A stretch of 48,328 nt of DNA, taken from Ignatzschineria cameli. GTDB taxonomy: Bacteria > Pseudomonadota > Gammaproteobacteria > Cardiobacteriales > Wohlfahrtiimonadaceae. The stretch covers positions 1-48,328 of the forward strand of contig NZ_QEWW01000010.1 of assembly GCF_003121895.1 (NCBI RefSeq), written 5' to 3'. Within the stretch, counting starts at the first letter, position 1, and each line of letters begins with the position of its first letter. Below are positions 1 through 8,817 of the stretch, one piece after another. The notes beneath the pieces are model-generated. The model was given only the letters and a program-made list of their open reading frames with translations. It searched no databases and was not told the DNA's origin. Both the position numbers and the translations under genes were made by a program.

Positions 1-447
1 TGCCGGCGCGTGATTTGTGGAAGAACGCGATGGTAAGATCCGGCAGCATTCAGCCTATTTTGTTAATGAGTGATTCTTAAGAAGATCTGTTGAGCGGCGG
101 GAACCTACTATTTCATTCTTATAACAAGCGCATGCCCGCCAGTCGGCGCTTTCATCACCGAGGATTATATCGCTAAAGTAGCAATATTTGCCGGCGCGCG
201 ATTGATGGAAAAATGCGATAGTGAGGACCGGCAACTCATCGGCTTTTATAAAGATAAGAACGATTCTGGCAATCGAATGATTGCCGACTGCCGGCGTGTG
301 ATTTGTGGAAGAACGCGATGGTAAGATCCGGCAGCATTCAGCCTGTTTTGTTGATGAATGATTCTTAAGAAGACTTGTTGAGCGGCGGGAACCTACTATT
401 TCATTCTTATAACAAATGCATGCCCGCCAATTGGCATCTTCACTGCC
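1..447. repeat. Dispersed structured repeat cluster, left end
   Basis: Two long copies begin at 1 and 289 (period 288) and a diverged partial copy begins at 189. Each starts with TGCCGGCG and has a matching CCGGCA about 40 bases on, so the first part can fold as a hairpin. Each long copy then carries TTCTTAAGAAG and a GCGGG ... CCCGC pair. The same family forms the tandem array at 47849-48328, with different spacing and about 20 percent divergence by eye. The element is GC-richer than its surroundings. Open frames through it exist only because it is repeated, and are not credible genes. I do not recognise it as a named element; a REP/BIME-like mobile palindromic repeat is the closest description. 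The left copy is cut by the window edge. Confidence 0.85.
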
Positions 448-455
448 GAATAAGC

Positions 456-483
456 AAAAAAAATCACTGCAATAGTGCAGTGA
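456..483 (-). terminator. Intrinsic terminator of rplY-pth-ychF
   Basis: Read on the minus strand, a perfect 8 bp stem (TCACTGCA, loop CTAT, TGCAGTGA) is followed by eight U residues. It lies about 160 bases past the ychF stop, with no gene between. Confidence 0.9.
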
Positions 484-635
484 TTCTTCTCTCATATGCT
501 GAGATAAACGAGGTTTTACCGTTTTACATAATGGCTATTAGTAGCTATCAATATCTATCAATAACTGTTCGTAAATAATCCGTCATTTATCACTAATAGC
601 AAATAATCATTGAAATGTTAAACCTCAATATTGAA

Positions 636-657
636 TTTCAACGTTTAAACGTTGAAA
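636..657. other. Perfect 22 bp palindrome over the ychF stop codon
   Basis: The sequence is perfectly self-complementary, with arms TTTCAACGTTT and AAACGTTGAAA and no loop. It includes the last codons and the TAA stop of ychF. There is no U-run beside it, and the real terminator lies further on at 456-483. It could be a protein-binding site or an mRNA 3' stem; its function is unknown. Confidence 0.7.
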
Positions 658-1739
658 CGGAAGTGGATAATGTCGCCATCTTGCACGATATAATCTTTTC
701 CTTCAAGACGCATTTTACCCTTCTCTTTCGCACCGTTTTCACCACCAAACTCAACAAAATCATCATAAGCGATGACTTCAGCACGAATAAAGCCACGCTC
801 AAAGTCTGTGTGAATAACACCGGCCGCTTGTGGCGCTGTTGAACCTTTTTTAATGGTCCATGCACGCACCTCTTTCACACCGGCAGTGAAGTAGGTTTCA
901 AGATCAAGAAGTTGATAACCACCACGAATAACGCGATTTAAACCGGGTTCTTCAAAGCCCATATCAGCTAAAAACATCTCTTTATCTTCATCTTCTAACT
1001 GCGAGATCTCAGCTTCAATTGCCGCACAGATCGGCACAACAAAGGAGTTTTCCTCAGCGGCATAAGCTTCTACTGCTTCAAGAAGAGGGTTATTCTCAAA
1101 TCCATCTTCATTCACATTTGCAATATACATAACAGGCTTCATGGTTAAGAAGTGGAAATCTCTTAAGAGAAGACGCTCATCAGCATCTAAGCCTAAAGAA
1201 CGTAAGCTCTTTGCCTCATTAAGGGTTGGAATAACCTTCTCTTTTAAGAGCGCTACCTGAGCAACAGCCGTCTTATCACCCCCCTTAGCAACACGCTCAA
1301 GACGCTGTAAACCACGCTCAGCACTTGCAAGATCCGCTAAAGAGAGTTCTGTATTGATCACCTCGATATCATCGATCGGACTAACCTGCCCTGAAACGTG
1401 AACAATATCATCATTCTCAAAACAGCGAACCACATGTGCAATCGCATCTGTTTCACGAATATTTGCTAAGAATTGATTCCCTAAACCTTCACCTTTTGAG
1501 GCGCCGGCAACTAACCCGGCAATATCAACAAAGTCGATATAGGTCTGTTGAACACGCTCAGGATTGACGATCTTTACCAACGGCGCTAAGCGCTCATCAG
1601 GAACATTGACTCGCCCAACATTGGGCTCAATGGTACAGAATGGATAGTTTGCGGCATCAATGCCCGCATTTGTTAATGCATTAAAAAGTGTCGACTTACC
1701 AACATTTGGAAGACCTACAATCCCACACTGAATAGCCAT
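645..1739 (-). CDS. ychF: Redox-responsive ATPase/GTPase YchF
   Basis: This is a 364-residue YchF (E. coli is 363). It is an Obg-family P-loop protein that prefers ATP, associates with ribosomes and modulates translation and oxidative-stress responses. The P-loop GLPNVGKST is at residues 9-17, the G3 motif DIAG at 72-75, and the altered nucleotide-specificity motif NVNE at 208-211. The conserved His114 is present, and the C-terminal ~85 residues form the TGS domain. The start has a good ribosome binding site (AAGGA). It is the last gene of rplY-pth-ychF, 25 bases after pth; pth-ychF adjacency is common in gammaproteobacteria. Cytoplasmic. Nothing looks damaged. Confidence 0.97.
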   Translation of the reverse strand: MAIQCGIVGLPNVGKSTLFNALTNAGIDAANYPFCTIEPNVGRVNVPDERLAPLVKIVNPERVQQTYIDFVDIAGLVAGASKGEGLGNQFLANIRETDAIAHVVRCFENDDIVHVSGQVSPIDDIEVINTELSLADLASAERGLQRLERVAKGGDKTAVAQVALLKEKVIPTLNEAKSLRSLGLDADERLLLRDFHFLTMKPVMYIANVNEDGFENNPLLEAVEAYAAEENSFVVPICAAIEAEISQLEDEDKEMFLADMGFEEPGLNRVIRGGYQLLDLETYFTAGVKEVRAWTIKKGSTAPQAAGVIHTDFERGFIRAEVIAYDDFVEFGGENGAKEKGKMRLEGKDYIVQDGDIIHFRFNV

Positions 1740-1764
1740 AAAATTTCCTTTAACTCAAACTGTT

Positions 1765-2325
1765 CTATCGACGATGAAGCTCATTCATCGCTTTCTCATA
1801 TTCACCTGCTACAAATTGCGGTAAAACCGCGCGAGCAGCATCTATCGCTTGGAAGATCTCAGCTTCATCCTTCTCTGGCGTCTTCGTTAAGACGTAGCTC
1901 GATACCAATGAGGCGTGCCCAGGATGCCCAATTCCGATGCGAAGGCGCATAAAATCACGGGAGCCTAATCGTTCAATAATGCTCTTTAAACCATTATGGC
2001 CACCATGTCCGCCCCCCTTTTTAAAGCGAGCAACACCCGGCGCAAGATCGAGTTCATCATGAACCACTAAGATCTCTTCTGGCATTATCTTATAAAAGAG
2101 CGCAAGTGCAACAACGGCATCACCACTTTTATTCATAAAGGTCTCAGGCTCTAAAAGATAGACTTTCTGCGAGCCAAAGAGCTGCTCTCCCACCAATCCT
2201 TTAAAGCGATTATTGAGAGAAAGTGGTGCATTCCTAATACTATCAATAAACCAAAAACCCGCATTGTGGCGGGTTTTTGCATATTGAAGTCCTGGATTCC
2301 CAAGACCTACAATCATTTTAATCAT
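1765..2325 (-). CDS. pth: Peptidyl-tRNA hydrolase
   Basis: A 186-residue Pth that frees peptides from peptidyl-tRNA released early from ribosomes. Asn10 and the catalytic His20 lie in the N-terminal GLGNPG...TRHNAG segment. The substrate-contact motif FMNKSG is near residue 63, Asp90 lies in VVHDELDL, and the GGGHGGHNG motif is at 104-112. Length is normal for the family (E. coli 194). I kept the first ATG because it aligns with the usual MxIKxIVGLGNPG start, although a second ATG is four codons in and the SD is weak. It sits between rplY and ychF in the same orientation, so it is translated from the rplY promoter transcript. Confidence 0.96.
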   Translation of the reverse strand: MIKMIVGLGNPGLQYAKTRHNAGFWFIDSIRNAPLSLNNRFKGLVGEQLFGSQKVYLLEPETFMNKSGDAVVALALFYKIMPEEILVVHDELDLAPGVARFKKGGGHGGHNGLKSIIERLGSRDFMRLRIGIGHPGHASLVSSYVLTKTPEKDEAEIFQAIDAARAVLPQFVAGEYEKAMNELHRR

Positions 2326-2362
2326 TATCTATTACTCAGTTAAAAGTAACAAGAGTGATGAA

Positions 2363-3019
2363 TTACTCTTTATCTTCAGCTTCTTCTGTTGCTTCTTCAG
2401 CAGCTGCTTCTTCGCCTTCTTCTTCAGTTGCTTCAACTGCAGCACGTGGCTCAACAATTGCAACAACAGGCTGATCATTCATCTCTTCTTCATTCATGAT
2501 ATTCACAAACTCAACCCCTGGGATCGCAGGAATATCAGAGATCATGAGATGCTCACCAACATCTAAATTAGCAATATCGATTTCGATCGCATGTGGAAGA
2601 TCTTTTGGTAAACATGAAACAGCTAATGTCGCTTCATGAAGTGAAACGATACCACCGTTAACAACACCTTTTGCTTTCTCTTCGTTAAGGAGAACAACAG
2701 GGATATCAACAACGATTGCTTCGTCTGCACGTACGCGCATAAAGTCTAAATGAGTGATGATTGGCTTATAAGGATGGCGCTGAACATCACGGAGGATCGC
2801 AGACTCTTTTTTACCATCGATAATCACATCAACGATTGAAGTGTAGATATCTTCATGACGGAAGCGCTTTAAAACTTCGTTATGGTTTAAAACGAGGCTT
2901 ACAGCATCTTTATCTGCGCCATAGATAATTGCAGGAATGTTACCTTCGCGACGTAGGCGGCGGCTCGCACCTTTACCCATATCCGAACGTACGGTACCTT
3001 CAAAATAGTAATTTGACAT
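2363..3019 (-). CDS. rplY: 50S ribosomal protein L25, long CTC form
   Basis: A 218-residue L25/general stress protein Ctc that binds 5S rRNA in the large subunit. Residues 1 to about 90 are the 5S-binding L25 domain (GKGASRRLRREGNIPAIIYG near the start). Residues about 100-185 are the CTC beta domain, and the last ~30 residues are a Glu/Ala-rich acidic tail. E. coli has only the short 94-residue form; the long form is common in other gammaproteobacteria. It has a strong SD (GGAG, 7 bases before ATG) and a clear promoter just upstream. First gene of the rplY-pth-ychF operon. A leader hairpin precedes the start and could take part in autoregulation. Confidence 0.95.
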   Translation of the reverse strand: MSNYYFEGTVRSDMGKGASRRLRREGNIPAIIYGADKDAVSLVLNHNEVLKRFRHEDIYTSIVDVIIDGKKESAILRDVQRHPYKPIITHLDFMRVRADEAIVVDIPVVLLNEEKAKGVVNGGIVSLHEATLAVSCLPKDLPHAIEIDIANLDVGEHLMISDIPAIPGVEFVNIMNEEEMNDQPVVAIVEPRAAVEATEEEGEEAAAEEATEEAEDKE

Positions 3020-3051
3020 TGGTTAGCTCCAATTAAAAGTGTTTAAAATGC

Positions 3052-3075
3052 GTTACAACCGCGACCAGTTGTAAC
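3052..3075 (-). promoter_or_regulatory. Leader hairpin upstream of rplY
   Basis: An 8 bp perfect inverted repeat (GTTACAAC / GTTGTAAC) with an 8-base loop. It falls in the transcribed leader just after the predicted start site, well before the rplY SD. It could be a binding site for L25 or a stabilising 5' stem. Confidence 0.5.
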
Positions 3076-3088
3076 TATTAAGCCCGAA

Positions 3089-3117
3089 ATTATAAGTCTA
3101 TTCCGCTCTATTTGCAA
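3089..3117 (-). promoter_or_regulatory. Sigma-70 promoter of rplY-pth-ychF
   Basis: On the minus strand, a -35 of TTGCAA (3112-3117) and a perfect -10 of TATAAT (3089-3094) are separated by 17 bp. The -35 lies inside the last codons of parC. Transcription would start near 3082. Confidence 0.8.
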
Positions 3118-5347
3118 TCGTAATCGACTTTAACTTCAAATTAACGCGTAATTCTTCCCCTCTTTTGCCCCGCTCATCAATCAACGGTTGCCACTCACTT
3201 GGGGTTAATTTAAAGCGACGCTTGCCATACTCAACCTCAAGCGTATCCTCATTTGAGAAGACTAAAGTTGCAACAAGAGAATCCTTTTTCGCCTTAAATT
3301 GAGCGCCGGGAATGCCGATAATCTGATTCCCCTTTCCTCTTGCGATCTGTGGCAATTCACGTAATGGCACGACTAAGAAACGCCCCTGCTCACTTACGGC
3401 AATAACCCATTGATTCTCAATATCCTCAATTTTTTGGGGCGGGAGCATCACCGCGCCATCATTGAGATTGATCATCGCTTTCCCCGCACGCTGACGGGTT
3501 AAAAACTCACTATAACTACCGATAAAGCCATAACCATTTGTAGCGCTCAAGAGATAGTGACTCTCCTCTTTATCGAGGATAATCTGCTCAATCTTCGCAC
3601 CATCTGCTAAATTGATCCGCGCAGTAATAGGCTCACCCTGCGTTCTAGCTGTGGGAAGTGTATGGGCCGGCGTACTGTAGCAACGACCGGTACTATCAAA
3701 GAGGACCAGTTGCTGATTATTCCGCCCGATACAGGCGGTCAAAAAGCCATCTCCTGTCTTATAACTTAAGCCTTCAGGATCGATATCGAGGCTCTTCGCA
3801 GCACGCACCCAACCCATCTTCGACAATACAACCATCACCGGCTCACTCGAGACTAATGTGGATTCATCAATCGCTTCCGCCGCCTCTCGCTCAACAACTT
3901 TAGAGCGTCGATCATCGCCATACTTTTCAGCATCTTCCGTAATCTCCCGCTTAATCAAAGCATCGATCATCGCCGGATCATTAAGATGCGCCATAATCTC
4001 CTCTAATTTAGCTCGAAGTTCAGCCTCTTCCCCTTTAAGCTTCATCTCCTCTAATTTGGCAAGCTGACGCAATTTTGTCTCTAAAATATAATCTGCCTGC
4101 GCTTCACTGAGATCAAAGCGCGCGATCAATTCCGCCCGAGGCTCCTCCTCAAAGCGGATAATACGGATCACCTCATCGAGATTTAAGAAGGCGATTAAGA
4201 GCCCTTCTAGGAGATGTAGCCGTTTCTCAATACGATTTTTATGGAATGTTAAGCGACGAATCACTGTTCCTCGGCGAAATTCGATCCATTCGCGAAGGAT
4301 CTCAATTAATGATTTCACCTTCGGTTTAAGATCAAGGCCGATCATATTCATATTGACACGAAATGATTTTTCCAGATCCGTTGTAGCAAAGAGATGATTC
4401 ATCACCATCTCGACATCGACTCGATTTGAACGGGGAATCAGCACAATTCGCACCGGTTCATCATGATCGGATTCATCTCGAATATCATCGATCATCGGCA
4501 ATTTTTTCGCCTGCATCTGTGCCGCTATATCTTGCTGAATCTTCTCCCCTGAGACCTGATAGGGAAGCTCATAGATAATAATCTCATCATTCTCAACACG
4601 ATATCTTGCACGTACGCGCACCGAACCTCGCCCCTTCTCATAGATGCTCAGGAGCTCTTCTTTCGGTGTGATAATCTCCCCGCCTGTCGGATAATCGGGT
4701 GCAGGGATAATTTTATGCAACGCTTTAGCCGTTAGCTCCGGCGTATCAATGAGAGCACAGACCCCTTTCGCCACTTCTCGCAAGTTATGCGAAGGGATAT
4801 CGGTGGCCATTCCCACTGCGATCCCGGTTCCGCCATTGAGCAGAATATTGGGAACGCGCGCCGGCAATAATTTAGGCTCATCGAGAGAACCATCAAAATT
4901 AGGAACCCAATCGACCGTTCCCTCCCCTAGCTCTTTAAGAAGAAGCTCCGCATAGCGGGAGAGTTTCGATTCGGTATAACGCATCGCCGCAAATGATTTT
5001 GGATTATCGAGCGAACCGAAGTTCCCCTGCCCCTCAACAAGCGGATAACGATAGGAGAAGGGTTGTGCCATCAAGACCATCGCTTCATAACAGGCGCTAT
5101 CACCATGAGGATGATATTTCCCCAATACATCTCCCACCGTCCGCGCTGATTTCTTCGGTTTACTTGACGCATTGAGACCTAACTCACTCATCGCATAGAT
5201 GATCCGTCTCTGAACCGGCTTTAATCCATCTCCGATATAAGGGAGTGCACGATCCATGATCACATACATCGAGTAGTTTAAGTAGGCTGTTTGCGCAAAG
5301 TCGGCGACAGGTTGTACTTCAAAGTTTTTATTCGCTAGATGGCTCAT
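3098..5347 (-). CDS. parC: DNA topoisomerase IV subunit A
   Basis: A 749-residue ParC that decatenates daughter chromosomes together with ParE. The [12 protein letters not shown] segment at residues 79-90 and the closing AAMRYTES around Tyr124 (DNA-cleaving tyrosine) match ParC rather than GyrA, which reads HGDSAVYD there. The quinolone-resistance positions are Ser84 and Glu88 (E. coli Ser80/Glu84), the wild-type susceptible residues. Residues ~490-745 are the beta-pinwheel DNA-wrapping domain without a strict GyrA box. parE is not in this window. Its stop lies just beside the rplY promoter, whose -35 overlaps the parC 3' end. No terminator was seen after it, so some read-through into rplY is possible. 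Confidence 0.96.
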   Translation of the reverse strand: MSHLANKNFEVQPVADFAQTAYLNYSMYVIMDRALPYIGDGLKPVQRRIIYAMSELGLNASSKPKKSARTVGDVLGKYHPHGDSACYEAMVLMAQPFSYRYPLVEGQGNFGSLDNPKSFAAMRYTESKLSRYAELLLKELGEGTVDWVPNFDGSLDEPKLLPARVPNILLNGGTGIAVGMATDIPSHNLREVAKGVCALIDTPELTAKALHKIIPAPDYPTGGEIITPKEELLSIYEKGRGSVRVRARYRVENDEIIIYELPYQVSGEKIQQDIAAQMQAKKLPMIDDIRDESDHDEPVRIVLIPRSNRVDVEMVMNHLFATTDLEKSFRVNMNMIGLDLKPKVKSLIEILREWIEFRRGTVIRRLTFHKNRIEKRLHLLEGLLIAFLNLDEVIRIIRFEEEPRAELIARFDLSEAQADYILETKLRQLAKLEEMKLKGEEAELRAKLEEIMAHLNDPAMIDALIKREITEDAEKYGDDRRSKVVEREAAEAIDESTLVSSEPVMVVLSKMGWVRAAKSLDIDPEGLSYKTGDGFLTACIGRNNQQLVLFDSTGRCYSTPAHTLPTARTQGEPITARINLADGAKIEQIILDKEESHYLLSATNGYGFIGSYSEFLTRQRAGKAMINLNDGAVMLPPQKIEDIENQWVIAVSEQGRFLVVPLRELPQIARGKGNQIIGIPGAQFKAKKDSLVATLVFSNEDTLEVEYGKRRFKLTPSEWQPLIDERGKRGEELRVNLKLKSITIANRAE

Positions 5348-5505
5348 AATCTTCCCATTTGTTCACATTAATACACAGTCATTCAATTATCTCAATTGCT
5401 TCAATTGTGTCTTGCAACTCGATCGATCGAGTCTGCAATGCTCTTTACTTATCTTTCGTCTCAACTAGATCTCAACTGAATCCCAACTAAAATCCCAACT
5501 AAAAT

Positions 5506-5549
5506 CTCAATTTGACCTCAATTTGACCTCAATTTGACCTCAATTTGAC
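5506..5549. repeat. 11 bp tandem repeat, 4 copies
   Basis: Four exact copies of CTCAATTTGAC, followed by a diverged fifth (CTCAACCCGAT). It lies about 160 bases upstream of the parC start. Confidence 0.95.
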
Positions 5550-5875
5550 CTCAACCCGATCTCGATTAAGGCCTATTCGATCATAAAGATGATTCTAAAT
5601 AGAATGATGCCGAATAAAGGTTAGCAACTAACTTACGCTTATTGCTCCTCAGAGATATCAGCGAGTAAGTGTGTGAGAAAATAAGAAAGTAAGAAAGAAG
5701 TAGGTTTATAACATTTTATGACGTTTAATAAAGTAAAATTTACTAAATTGATGATCAGACAACAGATTCAGGCAACAGATCTATTCGCGCCTCTAAAAAT
5801 TTACGATGATAGCAGCGATAAGATCAATCAACACCACAAAGAGCATCTCAAGGCGCTATAAAATAGTGGTAAATA

Positions 5876-5908
5876 AAAACCCATCTAATCCCAAGAGATA
5901 GATGGGTT
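5876..5908 (-). terminator. Intrinsic terminator after the PCMT-family gene
   Basis: A minus-strand stem of 10 bp (AACCCATCTA / TAGATGGGTT) with an 11-base loop is followed by a short U-run interrupted by one A. It lies about 120 bases past the stop of the gene at 6026. Confidence 0.8.
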
Positions 5909-5984
5909 GAGGAGATAATCATATCAATCTACATATCGAGTAAACTATAAGACGACCGATAGGTGTATCGACCATTTAATAGTG

Positions 5985-6025
5985 TTGCAAGAATGGTGTT
6001 GCAAGATCATTGTTGTAAGATCTTC
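5985..6025. repeat. 14 bp degenerate tandem repeat, 3 copies
   Basis: Copies start TTGCAAGAATGGTG, TTGCAAGATCATTG and TTGTAAGATCTTC, abutting the stop codon of the PCMT gene. Confidence 0.75.
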
Positions 6026-6691
6026 TTAAAACTCAAATACAGCTTTATCTTCAAAACCGATTAAGCGCTCAAGATCACGCTCATAGACCGGCTCGGTTCT
6101 AATTTCGCCCGCAACTTTTGTAAAGAGTGTTACATGCATTGCATTCTTTTTACCAACTGTCGCTAAGATTCGCCCCTTCTCATTGAGAAGCTCAAAATAT
6201 GCTTCTGGCATCTCTGGCAGAGAACCGGTGAAGATGATGGCATCAAAAGAGCCTAAAGTCTCATAGATCTCACGAATATCCCCTGTTTGATAGGTGATAT
6301 TGGTATATCCCAATTCACGAGTAATCGCTTCTGCATTCACATTAAAACGCTCAACAATATCAACCGCAACCACTTCATTACCTAAGCGAGAAGCACAAGC
6401 TGCTAAAAATCCACTACCACTTCCCACAATAAGAACGCGCTCATGATCTTCAATACGGATCTCTTGAAGAAAACGACCTTCATACGTAGGCGGTAACATC
6501 AAATGGGTCTCATTGAGTGGAATTCTTGTCTCCGAAAAGGCAAGACCTTCATACTCTTTAGGGACAAAATGATTACGTGGTACCACATCGAAAACCTCAA
6601 GGACGCGTTGATTGAGGATATTCCAAGGTCTCAACATCTGCTGAATCATATTTGTGCGAGCTTGTTGGATTTTAAGTTCGTTATCTAACAT
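6026..6691 (-). CDS. Protein-L-isoaspartate O-methyltransferase family protein
   Basis: A 221-residue SAM-dependent methyltransferase of the PCMT fold. The SAM motif VLIVGSGSGFLAA is at residues 86-98, an acidic residue (Asp111) ends the next strand, and the N-terminal MIQQMLRPWNILNQRVLEVF...PRNHFVP is typical of the family. True Pcm repairs isoaspartyl residues using SAM. The gammaproteobacterial paralogue with this N-terminus is often found beside tolC-type loci and its substrate is unclear, so I give no symbol. Cytoplasmic, single-gene unit with its own terminator at 5876-5908. The SD (AAGGTGG) supports the start. Divergent from glyA across a 646-base gap. Confidence 0.85.
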   Translation of the reverse strand: MLDNELKIQQARTNMIQQMLRPWNILNQRVLEVFDVVPRNHFVPKEYEGLAFSETRIPLNETHLMLPPTYEGRFLQEIRIEDHERVLIVGSGSGFLAACASRLGNEVVAVDIVERFNVNAEAITRELGYTNITYQTGDIREIYETLGSFDAIIFTGSLPEMPEAYFELLNEKGRILATVGKKNAMHVTLFTKVAGEIRTEPVYERDLERLIGFEDKAVFEF

Positions 6692-7337
6692 TTTTCCACC
6701 TTTCCAAAGCGAATAATCGTCACTGAAATCGTTCTTCTCAGTTTATGCCGGCGACCATTTGACCGGTTATCACTGAATTTGGTGCATGCTATCAAAGAAG
6801 CATTTTAAGGATAATTAAGATCCTCACCGACCCCACTAAAGAGCAATTATTGACACGGTTAACTTGTTTTAAATAATTTTAAATTGTTTTTAAATAGATT
6901 TGAATCGTTTCTGAATCGTTTCTGAATCGTTTCTGAATCGTTTCCGAATCGTTTTCTCAAATAGTCTTAAATTAACTTTATAAGCCTCACATCATACCAC
7001 CATTCAAAAGTTCATTGAAATTATTCAAGCACAAATCGACACGCATCAATCTCTCAGCCTGCTCTCCCTCATTTCAGCCCCTCCCTTATCAGGAGCGCAG
7101 ATGATTATTTTAAGCAGAGACTTAAAAGAAGAAATCCATAAAGATCTCCACAAAGATTGTTATCAAGATCACTATCAAGATCGCTGTAAAATATCGGTGA
7201 AGAAACTTATGGTAATCACCGCTCTCTAAGGCAGTAACATTGAGCGCAGATATGACAATTAAGTTGCAAGCTTATGCCGGAAAAACTAAACTAAGAGCGC
7301 ACCACATCTTTTGTTCTTAACCCCTAAGGAATGATTC
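6692..7337. other. Gene-free divergent gap between PCMT gene and glyA
   Basis: Must hold the promoters of both divergent genes. It contains AT-rich runs around 6860-6900, the 11 bp repeat at 6901-6955 and degenerate TATCAAGATC repeats near 7155-7190. The glyA SD (TAAGGA) is at 7324-7329. I searched by eye for a glycine riboswitch and saw none, and no convincing small ORF. Confidence 0.65.
6901..6955. repeat. 11 bp tandem repeat, 5 copies
   Basis: Copies of TGAATCGTTTC at 6901, 6912, 6923 and 6934, with a last diverged copy CGAATCGTTTT. It lies in the divergent gap, about 210 bases from the PCMT start. Confidence 0.95.
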
Positions 7338-8597
7338 ATGTTTAAAAATATCTCATTAAAAGCGTTCGACCCCGCCCTTTTTGAGGCTGTTGAGCAAGAA
7401 AATCGTCGTCAACAAGATCATATCGAGTTGATCGCTTCTGAAAACTACTGCTCACCACTTGTGATGGAACTCCAAGGTTCACAATTAACCAATAAATATG
7501 CTGAAGGTTATCCGGGTAAACGTTACTACGGTGGCTGTGAATTTGTTGATATCGCTGAAGATCTTGCCATTGAGCGCGCAAAGAAACTCTTTGGGGCAGA
7601 TTATGCTAACGTCCAACCGCACTCAGGCTCTCAAGCAAATGGTGCTGTCTACCTTGCACTCTTAAGCCCTGGTGATACCGTTTTGGGAATGAGCCTCGAT
7701 CATGGGGGTCACTTAACCCATGGCGCTAAGGTCAACTTCTCTGGTAAGACCTACAATGCCGTCCATTACGGTGTCGATGATAATGGTTTAATCGATTATG
7801 ATGAAGTTGAGCGCCTTGCGCTTGAACATCAACCTAAAATGATTGTTGCCGGCTTCTCTGCTTACTCAAAAACACTCGATTTTAAACGCTTCCGTGAAAT
7901 TGCCGATAAAGTAGGTGCCTATCTCTTTACCGATATTGCCCACGTTGCCGGCTTAGTCGCTGCAGGTCTCTATCCTAACCCGATCGATTATGCTGATGTG
8001 GTCACAACCACAACCCACAAAACCCTTCGCGGTCCTCGTGGTGGTCTTATCCTCTGTAAAAATCGTCCAGAACTTGAGAAGAAGCTCAACTCAGCAATCT
8101 TCCCAGGGATTCAAGGCGGTCCATTAATGCATGTGATTGCAGCGAAAGCGGTTGCATTCTTAGAGGCATTACAACCTGAGTTTGTCGAGTACCAAAAGCA
8201 GGTTATCGCTAATGCCAAAACAATGGCTCGCGTCTTCCAATCACGCGGTTATAAAATTGTTTCAAACGGAACTGATAACCACTTAATGTTAGTAGATCTG
8301 ATCGATCGCGGTTTAACAGGTAAACAAGCGGATGAAGCATTAGGTCGCGCAAATATTACCGTCAATAAGAACTCTGTTCCCAATGACCCGCAATCTCCTT
8401 TTGTCACCTCAGGTATCCGTATTGGAACACCTGCAATCACTACACGTGGTTTTAAAGAAGCACAATGTGATCTTCTTGCAAACTGGATCTGCGATGTTTT
8501 AGATAATATCGATGATGACTCGGTGATTGAGCGTGTTGCGAAAAATGTTGTCTCTCTTTGTGATAAATTCCCTGTCTATCCGGACTCAGTGGTGTAA
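7338..8597 (+). CDS. glyA: Serine hydroxymethyltransferase
   Basis: A 419-residue PLP enzyme (E. coli 417) that interconverts serine plus tetrahydrofolate with glycine plus 5,10-methylene-THF, the main source of one-carbon units. The N-terminal ELIASEN segment (residues 30-36), the [13 protein letters not shown] substrate loop and the PLP lysine, Lys228, in [14 protein letters not shown] are all present. Start supported by the TAAGGA SD at 7324-7329. Monocistronic, with its own terminator at 8731. Cytoplasmic homodimer or tetramer. One-carbon and sulfur amino acid metabolism also appear further along as the met operon, but the two are not linked here. Confidence 0.98.
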   Translation: MFKNISLKAFDPALFEAVEQENRRQQDHIELIASENYCSPLVMELQGSQLTNKYAEGYPGKRYYGGCEFVDIAEDLAIERAKKLFGADYANVQPHSGSQANGAVYLALLSPGDTVLGMSLDHGGHLTHGAKVNFSGKTYNAVHYGVDDNGLIDYDEVERLALEHQPKMIVAGFSAYSKTLDFKRFREIADKVGAYLFTDIAHVAGLVAAGLYPNPIDYADVVTTTTHKTLRGPRGGLILCKNRPELEKKLNSAIFPGIQGGPLMHVIAAKAVAFLEALQPEFVEYQKQVIANAKTMARVFQSRGYKIVSNGTDNHLMLVDLIDRGLTGKQADEALGRANITVNKNSVPNDPQSPFVTSGIRIGTPAITTRGFKEAQCDLLANWICDVLDNIDDDSVIERVAKNVVSLCDKFPVYPDSVV

Positions 8598-8665
8598 TAA
8601 AAGTAGCAAAAAGAACATCGATTAGAGAAGAATTAAAGAAGAATCGAGTAAAAGAGAGTTATGCG

Positions 8666-8705
8666 TTTAGATCTCGATCAGATGTAGAACAGATGTAGAT
8701 CTAAA
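8666..8705 (+). other. Stem-loop in the glyA 3' region
   Basis: A 9 bp perfect inverted repeat (TTTAGATCT / AGATCTAAA) around a 22-base loop that itself contains two CAGATGTAGA-like direct repeats. It is 68 bases past the glyA stop and before the terminator. It could be a 3' stabilising structure; no U-run follows. Confidence 0.5.
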
Positions 8706-8730
8706 TCGCTAACGACACTCCATTCAATAG

Positions 8731-8761
8731 AGGTTATCCCTTCGCTGGGATAACCTTTTTT
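8731..8761 (+). terminator. Intrinsic terminator of glyA
   Basis: A 10 bp perfect stem (AGGTTATCCC / GGGATAACCT) with a TTCGCT loop, followed by a T-run. Confidence 0.95.
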
Positions 8762-8817
8762 ATAGCCGCTTTATAACCGATTTATAACTACTTATAGAAG
8801 ACTTAGAAGGCTTGACC

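Larger units (their letters stand above)
5348..6025. other. Gene-free gap between parC and the PCMT gene
   Basis: Holds the 5' flank of parC, an 11 bp tandem repeat (5506-5549) preceded by related CCCAACTAAAAT copies, the terminator of the PCMT gene (5876-5908) and a 14 bp repeat (5985-6025). No credible ORF or RNA gene was seen in the rest. Confidence 0.7.

Noticed and set aside
55-495. 146-residue open frame on the minus strand through the left repeat cluster
   Set aside because: Its translation is just the repeat read twice; it has no SD, and the same peptide recurs in different contexts at the right end.
4749-5175. Plus-strand frames inside parC, and similar shadows inside sel1, ligA and other genes
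   Set aside because: They lie antisense to intact, well-recognised genes and lack SD or domain support.
6692-7337. Glycine riboswitch upstream of glyA
   Set aside because: No tandem aptamer landmarks found; the gap is dominated by AT-rich and 11 bp repeat sequence.
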